The translations under genes and the position numbers were made by a program. DNA of 64,000 nucleotides, from contig DATAVR010000012.1 in the NCBI GenBank assembly GCA_036267635.1, positions 46,013 to 110,012 on the forward strand, written 5' to 3'. The first letter of the stretch is position 1. Each line of letters opens with the position of its first letter. Below, piece after piece: positions 52,516 to 63,060 of this stretch. The notes under the pieces are model-generated. The model did no database searches. It was not told the origin of the DNA and was given only the letters and a program-made list of their open reading frames with translations. This DNA is from JADGRB01 sp036267635. Its GTDB lineage: Bacteria > Myxococcota_A > Polyangia > Fen-1088.

Positions 52516-53921
52516 CAGGGCGGGGGCGTGTTGACGACGCCGCCGTCGGGCCTGGTGACGCGGTAGAAGCGGACGTTGTCGAGATAATAGTCGACGTAGC
52601 CGGAATCCCAGGTGAACCGCACCACCGACGCCGAGGTCAGGTCGAAGTAGGGGGCCTGCTTGGCCCACCCCTGCTGCGACATCTGCGCGAACGGGATGGC
52701 GAAGAACTGCCACTCCTCGGAGAGATGAACCGGGAACGTGAAGTGGTCACCGCACTGCTCGTCGGCCTCGGCGGGCAATGGATCGGCCGGCACCGACGCG
52801 CCGTTGGCGTCGACCGTCCCCGTCGGATTGTAGCAAAGGTCGGCCTCGGTGCCGTTGCGGTAAGTGAACGGCGTGCAGGCCCGCCCGACCCATTCCGCGT
52901 CGGAGCCGTTGTTGGGATAGGCGGAGTAGGGTCGATTGCAGAGCGAACGTCCGCAGAAGTTCCCGCCCGCGCCGGGTCCGCCGGAAGACGCCGCTCCCGG
53001 ATGCGAGGCGGGAGGGCCGCAGAAGTATTCGCCGTTCTGGACCGCAGTCGGTAGAAGCGTGTCGGGGAACGTAAGCGGCGAGGTCAGGCTGGTGACGGCC
53101 GAGCCGTAGGCGGGATCGTTCGCGCCGTACCAATCGCAGGTCGTGTCCTGGTAGAGGCACGAGCACTCCCCCTTGCGCTCGCAGAGGCGAGGCTCGCTGG
53201 GGTTGCCGACGTACATGAGGTAGCTGATGTCGTCGTCGGTGAACTTGTCCCCGACCAGGACGCGCATGAGCGGCTGGCCGTTGGGCCCGCGGCGTGCCCA
53301 GAACGAGATGCCGTCCCACTGGCTGACGTCGAGGGCAGCGAAGCTGACCGCCGAGGCCAGCTGGGTGCTGCCGCCCGGTGGGCAATAACTGGGCAACGGG
53401 CTGACCCCCGTGCAGAGACCGGAGTCTTGGTTCAGGTGCTCGAGGCCGATCCCGATTCCGCCGCCCCAGCCGGTGAAGAGCCCACCCGATTCGTGGAGCA
53501 CGTGGTTCTGGCCCAGGGGCGGGAAGGACATATCGTTGTCGTTGCCAGCGCCGCAGACGTCCTGTTGGATGGCCGGCGGTTGATAACCGCTCGGCCAGAT
53601 CCCGGCGGTACCGTCGACGTACTGGTAAAAGTACTGGGCCGAGCCGCCGTTGTACTCGTTGTCGAGCACGGCGGCGGGAGCAAAAAACTCCAGCCCCCGC
53701 TGGGCCGCGTCGCAGTCGACGAGCGGCGCAGTCGTCACCGCGGCGCCCAGCTGGTTCGGCACGCAGGCCTGACCGGTGCAGGGGAGGGCTGTCGCCGCGT
53801 CAGGCAAGTCGGCGCGGTTGGCCGTGGGGACGCAGGCGCCGAGCGCCGCCGCGGCGAGCGCCAACGTCAACACGCGTCCCGGCGACCGCGAGGGATTGAT
53901 CACGCCCGTTGCTGGCCGCAT
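52515..53921 (-). CDS. Large Cys-rich carbohydrate-binding-like lipoprotein
   Basis: A 468-residue protein; the start at 53921 gives MRPATGVINPSRSPGRVL and lipobox LGAC near residue 30 (a GTG at MRPATG-V is an alternative). The mature protein has a discontinuous beta-sandwich: EYNGGSAQYFYQYVDG, WDGISFWARRGPNGQPLMRV, HLSEEWQFFAIPFAQM and VDYYLDNVRFYRV, interrupted by a Cys-rich insertion (CERKGECSCLYQDTTCDWYG). The strand motifs resemble those of the CBM-like lipoprotein at 43250-44005. It is coupled to GH67 by a one-base stop/start overlap and is divergent from GH30, so it is probably a xylan-holding surface protein. Confidence 0.68.
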
Positions 53922-53963
53922 TGGGGCGCAGACTCCCACTTCGAGCCGTGGACGGTCAAGGTC

Positions 53964-55385
53964 ATGCGCGATAAAGAAAGGTCCATGAATTCGCCTTCGC
54001 TCGTCGCCGTCGTGCTCGGGACGTCCCTGTTTGGGGCCTGCCTTCGCCATCCGGCGCCGGCGACGCCCGCCGCCGCTCCGCCGGCGATCGCCGCCACGGT
54101 GATCATCGCGCCCGCCGAGCGGCACCAGACGCTGGAGGGGTTCGGGGCCTCGGTCGCCTGGCACCAGGACAAGATCGTCGGCGATCGCGCCCCGGCCGGG
54201 ATCTACGACATCCTGTTTCCCGAGCTGGGGCTCGACATCATCCGGTTCCGCAACCGCTACCAGCGCAGCAAGCCGGAGGACGCCAATTTGAACGAAGAGG
54301 TGGAGATCCTCCGGCGCGGGACGGCGGCGCTCGGGCACCCGCCCAAGGTCATGCTGTCGTCGTGGGCGCCGCCCGCCGCGCTCAAGGCCGACGGCCACGA
54401 GGATTGCCACAACAACCACGACTGCACGCTGGCCAAGGAGAACGGCCACTTCGTCTATCAGAAGTTCGCGCGCTACTGGGCCGACTCGCTCCGACATTAC
54501 GCCGAGCTCGGGATCGTCCCCGACACCATCACCATCGAGAACGAGCCGTCGTTCATTCCACCCACCTGGGAAGGTTGCAAGTTCGATCCCAGCGAGACCG
54601 CCGACTATCCGGGGTTCGATCGCGCGCTCGTCGCCGTGCACGACGAGCTGGCGGGCATGTCGCCGCCGCTTCATCACCCGCCGCGCATCCTCGGGCCCGA
54701 GGTGCTGGGGGTGCACTCCCACTTGGTGCAGCAGTATCTCGCGCCGATGAACATGAACCTGGTCGACGGCGTCGCGCACCATCTTTACGAGAAGGGGTCG
54801 GACGGGATCTGGGATTGGCGCATGCCGGGCCCCGACAGCTTCGCAGAGCCGATGCGCGGCGTCGCCGCAGCCACGCGCAAGCCGCTGTGGCAGACGGAGT
54901 TCCAGACCGACGAGGACAAGGGGATCGACGGCGGCTTCGAGACCGCCTGGCTCATCCACCTGTCGCTGGCCGAGGAGGGGGTGGTCGCCTTTCTCTACTG
55001 GAACCTGGTCTGGAACTTCCCCGGCGGGCTGGTCTCGGTCGAGGGGAACAACTACAAGGTCCGCGACCAGTACTACGCGGTCAAACACTACGCGCGCTTC
55101 ACCGATCCGGGCGACGTGCGCGTCAGCGCGCGCAGCGACGCCGGCACCATTCGCGCGACCGCCTTCTTGGCGCCGCGCGGCGATCGTCTGACCATCGTCA
55201 TGCTCAACACCGGCAAGGAGGACGCCAACGTTCGCGTCGATGCCGGCGGGTTCGCGTTCGCGCGCGCCGAGGGATTCGAGACCGTGTTTCGGCCGGGCGC
55301 GTCGCAGACTTGGAAGACGATCGACGCGCAGCGATCGATCGCGTTGCCCAGTCGATCGATCGCCACGATCGTCCTTCAGCATTGA
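53964..55385 (+). CDS. GH30 lipoprotein, probable glucuronoxylanase
   Basis: About 473 residues with ATG at 53964 (MRDKERSMN gives a basic n-region); ATG at 53985 is an alternative with aaagg upstream. Lipobox LFGAC (Cys26). GH30 landmarks: HQTLEGFGASVAW, LDIIRFRNRYQ, acid/base Glu194 in ITIENEPSFIPP, nucleophile Glu312 in PLWQTEFQTDED, then the beta-sandwich side domain from about 395. The neighbouring GH67 alpha-glucuronidase favours a glucuronoxylan-specific subfamily, but GH30 galactanases or beta-1,6-glucanases cannot be excluded without a subfamily search. Surface or periplasmic, lipid-anchored. Confidence 0.87.
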   Translation: MRDKERSMNSPSLVAVVLGTSLFGACLRHPAPATPAAAPPAIAATVIIAPAERHQTLEGFGASVAWHQDKIVGDRAPAGIYDILFPELGLDIIRFRNRYQRSKPEDANLNEEVEILRRGTAALGHPPKVMLSSWAPPAALKADGHEDCHNNHDCTLAKENGHFVYQKFARYWADSLRHYAELGIVPDTITIENEPSFIPPTWEGCKFDPSETADYPGFDRALVAVHDELAGMSPPLHHPPRILGPEVLGVHSHLVQQYLAPMNMNLVDGVAHHLYEKGSDGIWDWRMPGPDSFAEPMRGVAAATRKPLWQTEFQTDEDKGIDGGFETAWLIHLSLAEEGVVAFLYWNLVWNFPGGLVSVEGNNYKVRDQYYAVKHYARFTDPGDVRVSARSDAGTIRATAFLAPRGDRLTIVMLNTGKEDANVRVDAGGFAFARAEGFETVFRPGASQTWKTIDAQRSIALPSRSIATIVLQH

Positions 55386-55437
55386 CCGCGCGGTAGCGCT
55401 GGACGTCGCCCGACTCGATCGAGTATCAAATAAGGGC

Positions 55438-56457
55438 TTGAAGAAAGCGCGGGTCCTCGTTCTCTTCGACACGGACGGCGAACCGCCCGCGTCGCAAGAT
55501 TACAAAAAGCAGGTCGAGTCGACCGATGAGGCGGAGTTCGACGTTGCCCGGGCCCTGCTTTCGAAGGGCCACGAGGTTCGCGTCTTCGGGTTTCGGGACA
55601 ACCTCGATCAGCTGGTGTCGGGGCTGCGCGCCGAGCCGGTCGACGTCGTCTTCAATCTGGCGGAGCGGTTCCGCGGCCAGTCGGGGCTCGATTACACCGT
55701 CGCCGCCGTGCTGGAGATGCTGGGCTTCCCCTACACCGGCGCGTCGTCGGAAGGGTTGATGCTGGCGCGCGACAAGGCGCTCACCAAGAAGGTGTTCGCC
55801 TACCAGGGGATTCGAATCCCGCACTTCATGGTCTGCCGCGCCAAGCTGCCGGTGCAGCGGCCGAGCGACCTGCGCTTCCCGCTGATCGTCAAACCGCTCG
55901 ATGAGGACGCCTCGGTCGGCATCGCGCAGGCCTCGGTGGTGCGGGACGACGACGCGCTCAAAGAGCGGGTCAATTTCATCCACAAGCAATTCAAGACCGC
56001 CGCCATCGTCGAGGAGTTCATTGCCGGGCGCGAGCTCTATATCGGCGTGATGGGGAACGATTCGCCGGTGGCGTTGCCGCCGATCGAGATGGTCTTCGGC
56101 AGCGACACCACCGCCGAGAACCGGATCGCGACCTTCAAGGCCAAGTGGAGCATGCGCTACCGCGAAGGCCGCGGGATTCAGAACGAGATCGCCAAGAACC
56201 TCTCGCCCGAGGTGCGGCAGCGGTTGGCCGAGGTGGCGTTGCGCGCCTACGAGGCCGCCGGGTTGCGCGACTACGGCCGCATCGACGTCCGCCTGGCGCA
56301 CGACGACGCCATCTACATCGTCGAGGCGAACCCCAATCCCTACCTGGCCGAGGGCGAGGATCTCTCCTGGGCGGCGGAGGAGGGTGGACACCTCTATCCA
56401 GATTTCATCGAAAAAATTGCAGAGATGGCAATTATCCGCGGCGTCTCCCGCGGTTGA
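55438..56457 (+). CDS. ATP-grasp ligase, D-Ala-D-Ala ligase-like
   Basis: A 339-residue protein; the best start is TTG at 55438 (LKKARVLVLFDTDGEPP), since no ATG or GTG is available before the conserved core. N-terminal domain VDVVFNLAERFRGQSGLD; ATP-grasp: SEGLMLARDKALTKKVF, FPLIVKPLDEDASVGI (Lys), VEEFIAGRELYIGVMG, and C-terminal metal-binding LRDYGRIDVRLAHDDAIYIVEANPNPYL. Ddl enzymes proper have a tighter D-Ala pocket; this group is often annotated only as D-alanine-D-alanine ligase-related. An intrinsic terminator overlaps its stop codon. Confidence 0.85.
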   Translation: MKKARVLVLFDTDGEPPASQDYKKQVESTDEAEFDVARALLSKGHEVRVFGFRDNLDQLVSGLRAEPVDVVFNLAERFRGQSGLDYTVAAVLEMLGFPYTGASSEGLMLARDKALTKKVFAYQGIRIPHFMVCRAKLPVQRPSDLRFPLIVKPLDEDASVGIAQASVVRDDDALKERVNFIHKQFKTAAIVEEFIAGRELYIGVMGNDSPVALPPIEMVFGSDTTAENRIATFKAKWSMRYREGRGIQNEIAKNLSPEVRQRLAEVALRAYEAAGLRDYGRIDVRLAHDDAIYIVEANPNPYLAEGEDLSWAAEEGGHLYPDFIEKIAEMAIIRGVSRG

Positions 56458-56477
56458 TTGCGACGCCCCATTTTTTT
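56440..56477 (+). terminator. Intrinsic terminator of the ATP-grasp gene
   Basis: GGCGTC at 56440-56445 pairs with GACGCC at 56462-56467, followed after three bases by seven T (56471-56477). The stop codon (56455-56457) lies in the 16-base loop. An alternative CCGCGG/CCGCGG hairpin at 56437-56455 competes with it. Confidence 0.5.
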
Positions 56478-56497
56478 CGGCTGTGTATGATCGGCCG

Positions 56498-57166
56498 ATG
56501 GCCCCCACCGGCACGAGAGCGTGGAGTTGGAAGCGGCTTTTCCTGATCGGTTTGCCGGCAGCGGCGTTGATCCATGGCTGCGCCAACAGCGAGAGCGTGG
56601 ACCTCGACGGCGGCGGCACCGGCACCGGCGGCCAGAGCAGCGGTGAAGGGGGAAGTACCGGGACGGGAGGCCGCGCCACCGGCGGCGCGACCGGCCAGGG
56701 TGGATCGCCCGGCGCGACCGGTACCGGCGGCGTGACCGGCACCGGCGGCGCGACGGTGACCGGCAAGGGGGGCAACGGCACCGGCGGTGCGACGGGCAAG
56801 GGCGGCACCGTCGGCACCGGTGGCAACGTCGGGGGCGGCGGCTTCTTCGGGGGCGGTGCCTTCTTCGGCGGTGGCGCCGGCAAGCCGGGGACGGCGGGAA
56901 CCTCCGGTGGCGCGGGACATCCGGGCGGCGGCACCGCGGGGGGCATCGCTGGGATGACGGGCGGCGCGGGCCATTCAGGCGGCGGCGCCTCGGGGTCGGC
57001 CGGCACGAACGGCGCGGCCGGCACGAGCGGCGCAGCCGGCACGAACGGCGCGGCGGGCACGAATGGCGCGGCCGGCACGAGCGGCGCGGCGGGCGTCTCC
57101 GGCGGCGAAGGTCTCGGCGGCGAGGGCGCGGCCGGCTCGGGCGCCAGTGGCGCGGCCGGCGCTTGA
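56498..57166 (+). CDS. Lipoprotein made almost only of Gly-rich repeats
   Basis: A 222-residue protein with ATG at 56498; in-frame GTG at 56483 possible. Signal MAPTGTRAWSWKRLFLIGLP then AAALIHGC. After a short SESVDLDGGGTG stretch the rest is G-T-G-G-x, G-G-F-F-G-G and A-G-T-N/S-G-A repeats to the C-terminus, with no folded domain. The same spacer type tethers GH53 and the WD40 protein, but here nothing is attached. It could be a free surface filament or coat, an adhesin-like protein, or a tether that lost its cargo. It starts 40 bp after the ATP-grasp gene. Confidence 0.65.
   Translation: MAPTGTRAWSWKRLFLIGLPAAALIHGCANSESVDLDGGGTGTGGQSSGEGGSTGTGGRATGGATGQGGSPGATGTGGVTGTGGATVTGKGGNGTGGATGKGGTVGTGGNVGGGGFFGGGAFFGGGAGKPGTAGTSGGAGHPGGGTAGGIAGMTGGAGHSGGGASGSAGTNGAAGTSGAAGTNGAAGTNGAAGTSGAAGVSGGEGLGGEGAAGSGASGAAGA
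56600..57163. repeat. Low-complexity Gly-rich coding repeat
   Basis: Imperfect units of ggcaccggcggc type to about 56820, a ggcggcttcttcggg patch (56836-56880), then five or more copies of the 15-bp unit ggc(g)cggccggcacga between 56998 and 57095. All are in frame with the lipoprotein. Confidence 0.8.
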
Positions 57167-57190
57167 CGGGCCAGAGCCGGCGCGTTCGTC

Positions 57191-57219
57191 TAAGATAGGG
57201 GTCAAAGACTAAGATAGTC
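57191..57219 (+). promoter_or_regulatory. Paired TAAGATAG boxes upstream of the GH9 gene
   Basis: Exact 8-bp copies at 57191-57198 and 57210-57217, 19 bp apart; the second is embedded in a small dyad GACT-aagat-AGTC (57207-57219). They lie 23-50 bp before the cellulase start in an AT-richer stretch, so an activator or repressor site is plausible. Confidence 0.4.
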
Positions 57220-57239
57220 CTCAGACAAGAGAGGTTTGC

Positions 57240-59093
57240 TTGCGTTTCAACCCTGCTTTTTTCCTGCCTAGCTTTTCCCTACCCAGCTTCTTCCTGGTCG
57301 TTCCCGTCTCCCTGGTCGCCGCCTGCTCGGGGCTGTTTCCAGGCGGTGGTGGGGGGAACCCCGCGGGCGACGTCCCGCCGCCGACCTGGGTCACGCACGA
57401 CATCCGCGTCGACACGGTCGGCTACGTGACCGGGCGGGTGAAGGCCGCCACGGTGGTCTTGCCCGCCGGAATGACGGCGCTCTCCGACACCACCGCGGAG
57501 GTGTTCGATCTGAACGGGAACCTCCAGTGGGCCTGCACCGTCACCGGTCCGTTTTCGGACACCGGTTTGAACGTGACCTACTACCTGGCCGACTTCACGC
57601 CGTTCGACGACCCGGGGACTTTCTATGTCGAGGTCCCGGCGCTCGGCTCTGACGGCACGGCGCAATCGGCGCCGTTCCAGATCGCGCCCGACGTGTTCGC
57701 CGGCGCGCTCACCACCGCGATGACGGGACTCTACGGCCAGCGCTGCGGCACGGCCGTCAAGATCACGATGGGCCACGACACCTGGCAGCACGGCGCCTGC
57801 CACCAGCACGACGCCGATTCGCTCCAGTACCTGACCGGCGCCCAGACGCCGTTTCCCAGCGTCGGCGGCTGGCACGACGCCGGCGACTACGGCAAGTACG
57901 TCAACAACGGCGCGTTCAGCGTCGGCATGTTGCTGGCGGCCTGGGAACACTTCCAGCCGACGCTCGCCGGGCTGACGCTGCCGATCCCCGAGCACGGCAA
58001 GACCGCCGCCGGTGGGTCGGCCCCGCTGCCCGATTTTCTCTGGGAGGTGAAGTGGGAGCTCGACTGGCTGCTCACCGCGCAGAGCGCCAGCGGCGGCAGC
58101 GGAGGCCTGCCCGACAAGCTGACCGCGCTCGCCTTCGAGAACTACGGCACGATGCCCGACATCGACGGCCAGAAGCGTTACTTCTCGGGGATCGGCACCG
58201 CGATGACCGCCGACTTCGTGGCGGTGATGGCCGAGGCGGCGCGCATCTATCAGGAAGACGCCCCGACCGACGCCGCCAACTATCTCGCCGCCGCCCAGCT
58301 CGGCTACCAGTACCTGACGGCGAACGCCGGCCCCGCGGTGGCCGACAACGACAATCCGTCCATGAAGACCGTGAACGTCTTCTCGACCGGGCACTACTCC
58401 GAATCCGACCCCGACAATCGGCTGTGGGCGGCCGCCGAGCTCTGGGAGACGACCGGCGACGCCGCGGCGCTGGCCGACTTCGAGACGCGCGCCGCCGCGC
58501 CCGGCCAGACGGTGGCCGCCGACTTCGACTGGTCGAACGTCGCCAACCTCGGCTACTACACCTATCTGCTGTCGCAGCGGGCGGACGCCGGCGCGCGCGA
58601 CGCGGCGCTCGTCTCGGCGCTCTCCGCCAGCCTGACGACCGCCGCCGATTCGCTGGTCACCACGGCCGGCGCCCACGTCTTCGGGCGCGCGCTCGGCGAC
58701 AACTTCTATTGGGGCTCGAACGGCTCGGTGGCGCGGTCGGCGATGCTGCTCTGGGTGGCCAACACGCTCAGCCCCGACCCGAAGTACCTCGACACGATCG
58801 AGATGCAGGTCGATTTCCTGTTGGGCCGGAACTCCTACGATCGCTCGCAGGTGACGATGGTCGGCTATCACCCGCCGCTCAGCCCTCACCACGGCCCCTC
58901 GAGCGGCGACGGGGTCCCCGATCCCTGGCCCGGCCTACTGGTGGGGGGCGCCAACAACACCGCAACGCTGGAGCCGCCGTCGGACTATGACTGGACCGAC
59001 AACGCGGCCGACTATGACGTCAACGAGATCGCCATCAACTGGATCACCCCGTTCGTGTACGCCACGGCCGCGCTGACGCCGCCGGCGATGTAA
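57240..59093 (+). CDS. GH9 endoglucanase/cellulase lipoprotein with N-terminal Ig-like domain
   Basis: A 617-residue protein with TTG start. Signal LRFNPAFFLPSFSLPSFFLV, lipobox LVAAC (Cys29). A short GGGGG linker is followed by an Ig-like CelD_N domain about 50-148 (VDTVGYVTGRVKAATVVLP). The GH9 (alpha/alpha)6 catalytic domain is about 155-610: Asp213 and Asp216 in GGWHDAGDYGKYVNNG, LPDFLWEVKWELDWLL, LLGRNSYDRSQVTMVGYHPP and acid Glu596 in DVNEIAINW. All catalytic residues are present. It cleaves beta-1,4-glucan (or mixed-linkage glucan or xyloglucan) at the cell surface. It lies 73 bp after the Gly-rich lipoprotein. Confidence 0.92.
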   Translation: MRFNPAFFLPSFSLPSFFLVVPVSLVAACSGLFPGGGGGNPAGDVPPPTWVTHDIRVDTVGYVTGRVKAATVVLPAGMTALSDTTAEVFDLNGNLQWACTVTGPFSDTGLNVTYYLADFTPFDDPGTFYVEVPALGSDGTAQSAPFQIAPDVFAGALTTAMTGLYGQRCGTAVKITMGHDTWQHGACHQHDADSLQYLTGAQTPFPSVGGWHDAGDYGKYVNNGAFSVGMLLAAWEHFQPTLAGLTLPIPEHGKTAAGGSAPLPDFLWEVKWELDWLLTAQSASGGSGGLPDKLTALAFENYGTMPDIDGQKRYFSGIGTAMTADFVAVMAEAARIYQEDAPTDAANYLAAAQLGYQYLTANAGPAVADNDNPSMKTVNVFSTGHYSESDPDNRLWAAAELWETTGDAAALADFETRAAAPGQTVAADFDWSNVANLGYYTYLLSQRADAGARDAALVSALSASLTTAADSLVTTAGAHVFGRALGDNFYWGSNGSVARSAMLLWVANTLSPDPKYLDTIEMQVDFLLGRNSYDRSQVTMVGYHPPLSPHHGPSSGDGVPDPWPGLLVGGANNTATLEPPSDYDWTDNAADYDVNEIAINWITPFVYATAALTPPAM

Positions 59094-59123
59094 AGTGCAG
59101 CGCTGACAAGGGAGACGACGACC

Positions 59124-59639
59124 ATGCATCTGACGAAAGCTTCGATCGCACGCGTTTGTGGGATGGCCCTGGGGTTCTTGGCGCTCGGCTGCGGCAGCAG
59201 CGGCTCGGGCGGCGGATCGAGCGATCCGGCGGCGGCCTTCCCGGCGACCTGGACGTTCACCTCGGGGATGATCGATCCGATGTGCAGCGGACTCGGGAGC
59301 ACCCTCACCCCGTTCGATCTGACCGGCGACACCATGACGGTCACCCGGGTCGATCCGACGCAGGTCTCGACCATGCTCACGGGGACCGGCGTCATGTGCG
59401 ACGTCAACTTCACCGTCAGCGGGATGATCGCCACGGCCGAGGCAGGACAGACCTGTGCCTTCACGGTCGCGGTCGGCGGCACTTCGACCGCGGTGACGGT
59501 CGACATCACGAGCTGGACGCTGACCGTTTCGGGCGACTCGCTCACGATGTCGATGTCCGGGTCGGCGAACATCCAGCAGATCATCAGCTGCACGCCGATG
59601 GGGATGGGCACCGCGACCCGCCCCTCGAGCGGCGGCTGA
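59124..59639 (+). CDS. Small lipoprotein, unknown function
   Basis: A 171-residue protein with AAGGGAG before the ATG. Signal MHLTKASIARVCGMALGFLA then LGC. A Gly/Ser linker is followed by one beta-rich domain (WTFTSGMIDPMC, LTGDTMTVTRVDP, MCDVNFTVSGMIATAEAGQT, SWTLTVSGDSLTMSMSG) with about four cysteines. It is 30 bp after the GH9 gene and probably co-transcribed. The single-domain layout resembles lipocalin-like or calycin-type secreted proteins, but I cannot assign it. Confidence 0.65.
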   Translation: MHLTKASIARVCGMALGFLALGCGSSGSGGGSSDPAAAFPATWTFTSGMIDPMCSGLGSTLTPFDLTGDTMTVTRVDPTQVSTMLTGTGVMCDVNFTVSGMIATAEAGQTCAFTVAVGGTSTAVTVDITSWTLTVSGDSLTMSMSGSANIQQIISCTPMGMGTATRPSSGG

Positions 59640-59644
59640 TCGCC

Positions 59645-60028
59645 TCAGTAGATCTGAATCTCGGGGCGCAGCACGGTGCTGACCAGCGCCGCCCGGCTCT
59701 CTTGCGGCAGCGGCGTGAGATCGCGCAGCAGCTCATCGAGGGAGCTGGTGTCGGCCTCGTCGAACAGCACCGCGAATCCTTTATAGGCGATGGTTCGGAC
59801 GACCCGGCCCGAGGCCTGGCAGGTCTTGCCGCCGTTCGCCGAGAGCATGACCGAGATCCGCCGGTCGACCGTGACCGGGGCGTTCGATTTGAAGAAGCAG
59901 CCGCCGCGCGAGATGTCCTGCAGCTCGGCCTCGATCTGCCCGTGACCGAGAAACAGCAGCGTCACCGGCACCCCCAACCCGAGGCGTGGATACTGCCGCT
60001 GTTCCGACCACCCCATCGGGAGCAGCAT
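59645..60028 (-). CDS. PilZ-domain protein (c-di-GMP binding)
   Basis: About 127 residues from ATG 60028 (MLLPMGWSEQRQYPRLGLG); ATG at 60016 is also possible. The PilZ signature is complete: RQYPR (RxxxR) at the start of the domain and DISRGGCFF (D-x-S-x-x-G) about 30 residues later, followed by the beta-barrel strands. A single PilZ domain suggests a small c-di-GMP adaptor controlling motility, matrix or secretion. It is divergent from the ygiQ-like gene with the two starts only 37 bp apart. Confidence 0.85.
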   Translation of the reverse strand: MLLPMGWSEQRQYPRLGLGVPVTLLFLGHGQIEAELQDISRGGCFFKSNAPVTVDRRISVMLSANGGKTCQASGRVVRTIAYKGFAVLFDEADTSSLDELLRDLTPLPQESRAALVSTVLRPEIQIY

Positions 60029-60065
60029 GCCACAAATGGGGCGCCGTGGTATCACTCCGCGCGTC

Positions 60066-62252
<2,187 letters not shown>

Positions 62253-62371
62253 TTCGACAGCGGCGCCCTGGCGACGGAGGGCGCCGGGCGGACTCACCGG
62301 CGCGCGAGGCCGTGAAATCGGACGTTTCCGCTTCAAATCCTCGGGCATCAGGCTTGCTAATATCTGTGCGC

Positions 62372-62752
62372 ATGTGCGCTCTCCCCATCTGGCCGGTGCT
62401 GGCGACGCTCCTCGCCCAGATGCCTGCCGTTGCCGGCGTCGATTCCTCCGTCGCCGCGGCGCAGCCTGTGTCGCCGTCGGCCACGGAGGGCGAGCCGGAC
62501 AGCCGCCCACCGACCCGCTGGTACGGAGCGCCGATCGTCGCGGCGGACGTGGCCACCGTCGGGTTGCTCTATGCCACCTCGGCGTATTCCGACAGCTACG
62601 AGCGGACGCACAGCTCGGGCTGGTCAGGGACGGGCGTGGCTTACGGGCTCCTCGGGGCGGCGTACGTCTTCAACGGCGCGATGGTGCACGCGCTCAATCA
62701 CCAACCGCGACACGCGGGCCAGAGCGCTCTCCTGCGCCTCGGCGGTGGGTAG
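62372..62752 (+). CDS. Small membrane/secreted protein, unknown function
   Basis: About 126 residues from ATG 62372 (MCALPIWPVLATLLAQMPAVAG). After a signal-like start and a hydrophilic stretch (TEGEPDSRPPTRWYG) two hydrophobic segments follow (APIVAADVATVGLLYATSAY and GVAYGLLGAAYVFNGAMVHA), ending with His-containing HALNHQPRHAG. It looks like a two-helix membrane protein of the kind common in Myxococcota. Upstream 62253-62371 holds no other gene. Confidence 0.55.
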   Translation: MCALPIWPVLATLLAQMPAVAGVDSSVAAAQPVSPSATEGEPDSRPPTRWYGAPIVAADVATVGLLYATSAYSDSYERTHSSGWSGTGVAYGLLGAAYVFNGAMVHALNHQPRHAGQSALLRLGGG

Positions 62753-62814
62753 TGTCTCAGTTTGAATCCGGCGCCCCATGGCGCCGGGCCGGTCGCCCGT
62801 GCTACCCAAGAAGG

Positions 62815-63060
62815 GTGATACGACCCAAGAAGCTCCCTCGGGATCCGGCGCAGCGCGCCAGGGCGATCGTGGACATCGCGACGGGCGCGAGCAACGTGGA
62901 TACGACAGGGGCGCCGTCAGAGGCCAGGAGAAAGGGGGGCTTGGCGGGTGGAAAGGCGCGAGCTATGGCTTTGACTCCGGATCAGCGCCAGGCAATCGCG
63001 AAAGCAGGCTCGTCTGCGCGCTGGAATCGCGAGACGAAGAAGCGACCCTCCGGGTCATAG
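62815..63060 (+). CDS. Small basic protein with RRKGGLxGGKARA motif
   Basis: About 81 residues from GTG 62815. Conserved core SEARRKGGLAGGKARAMALTPDQRQAIAKAGSSARW is read in two parts: RRKGGLAGGKARAMALTPDQ then RQAIAKAGSSARWNRETKKR. Small proteins with this core are widespread, Lys/Arg-rich and often encoded near mobile or accessory genes; their function is unclear, with nucleic-acid binding a reasonable guess. The last 98 bp overlap, on the opposite strand, the end of the OLD-type ATPase gene. Confidence 0.6.
   Translation: MIRPKKLPRDPAQRARAIVDIATGASNVDTTGAPSEARRKGGLAGGKARAMALTPDQRQAIAKAGSSARWNRETKKRPSGS

Noticed and set aside
60027..60065. Upstream ATG at 60027 for the YgiQ-family gene
   Set aside because: It would overlap the divergent PilZ start and adds MPQMGRRGITPRV, which has no family support; ATG at 60066 is preferred though not proven.
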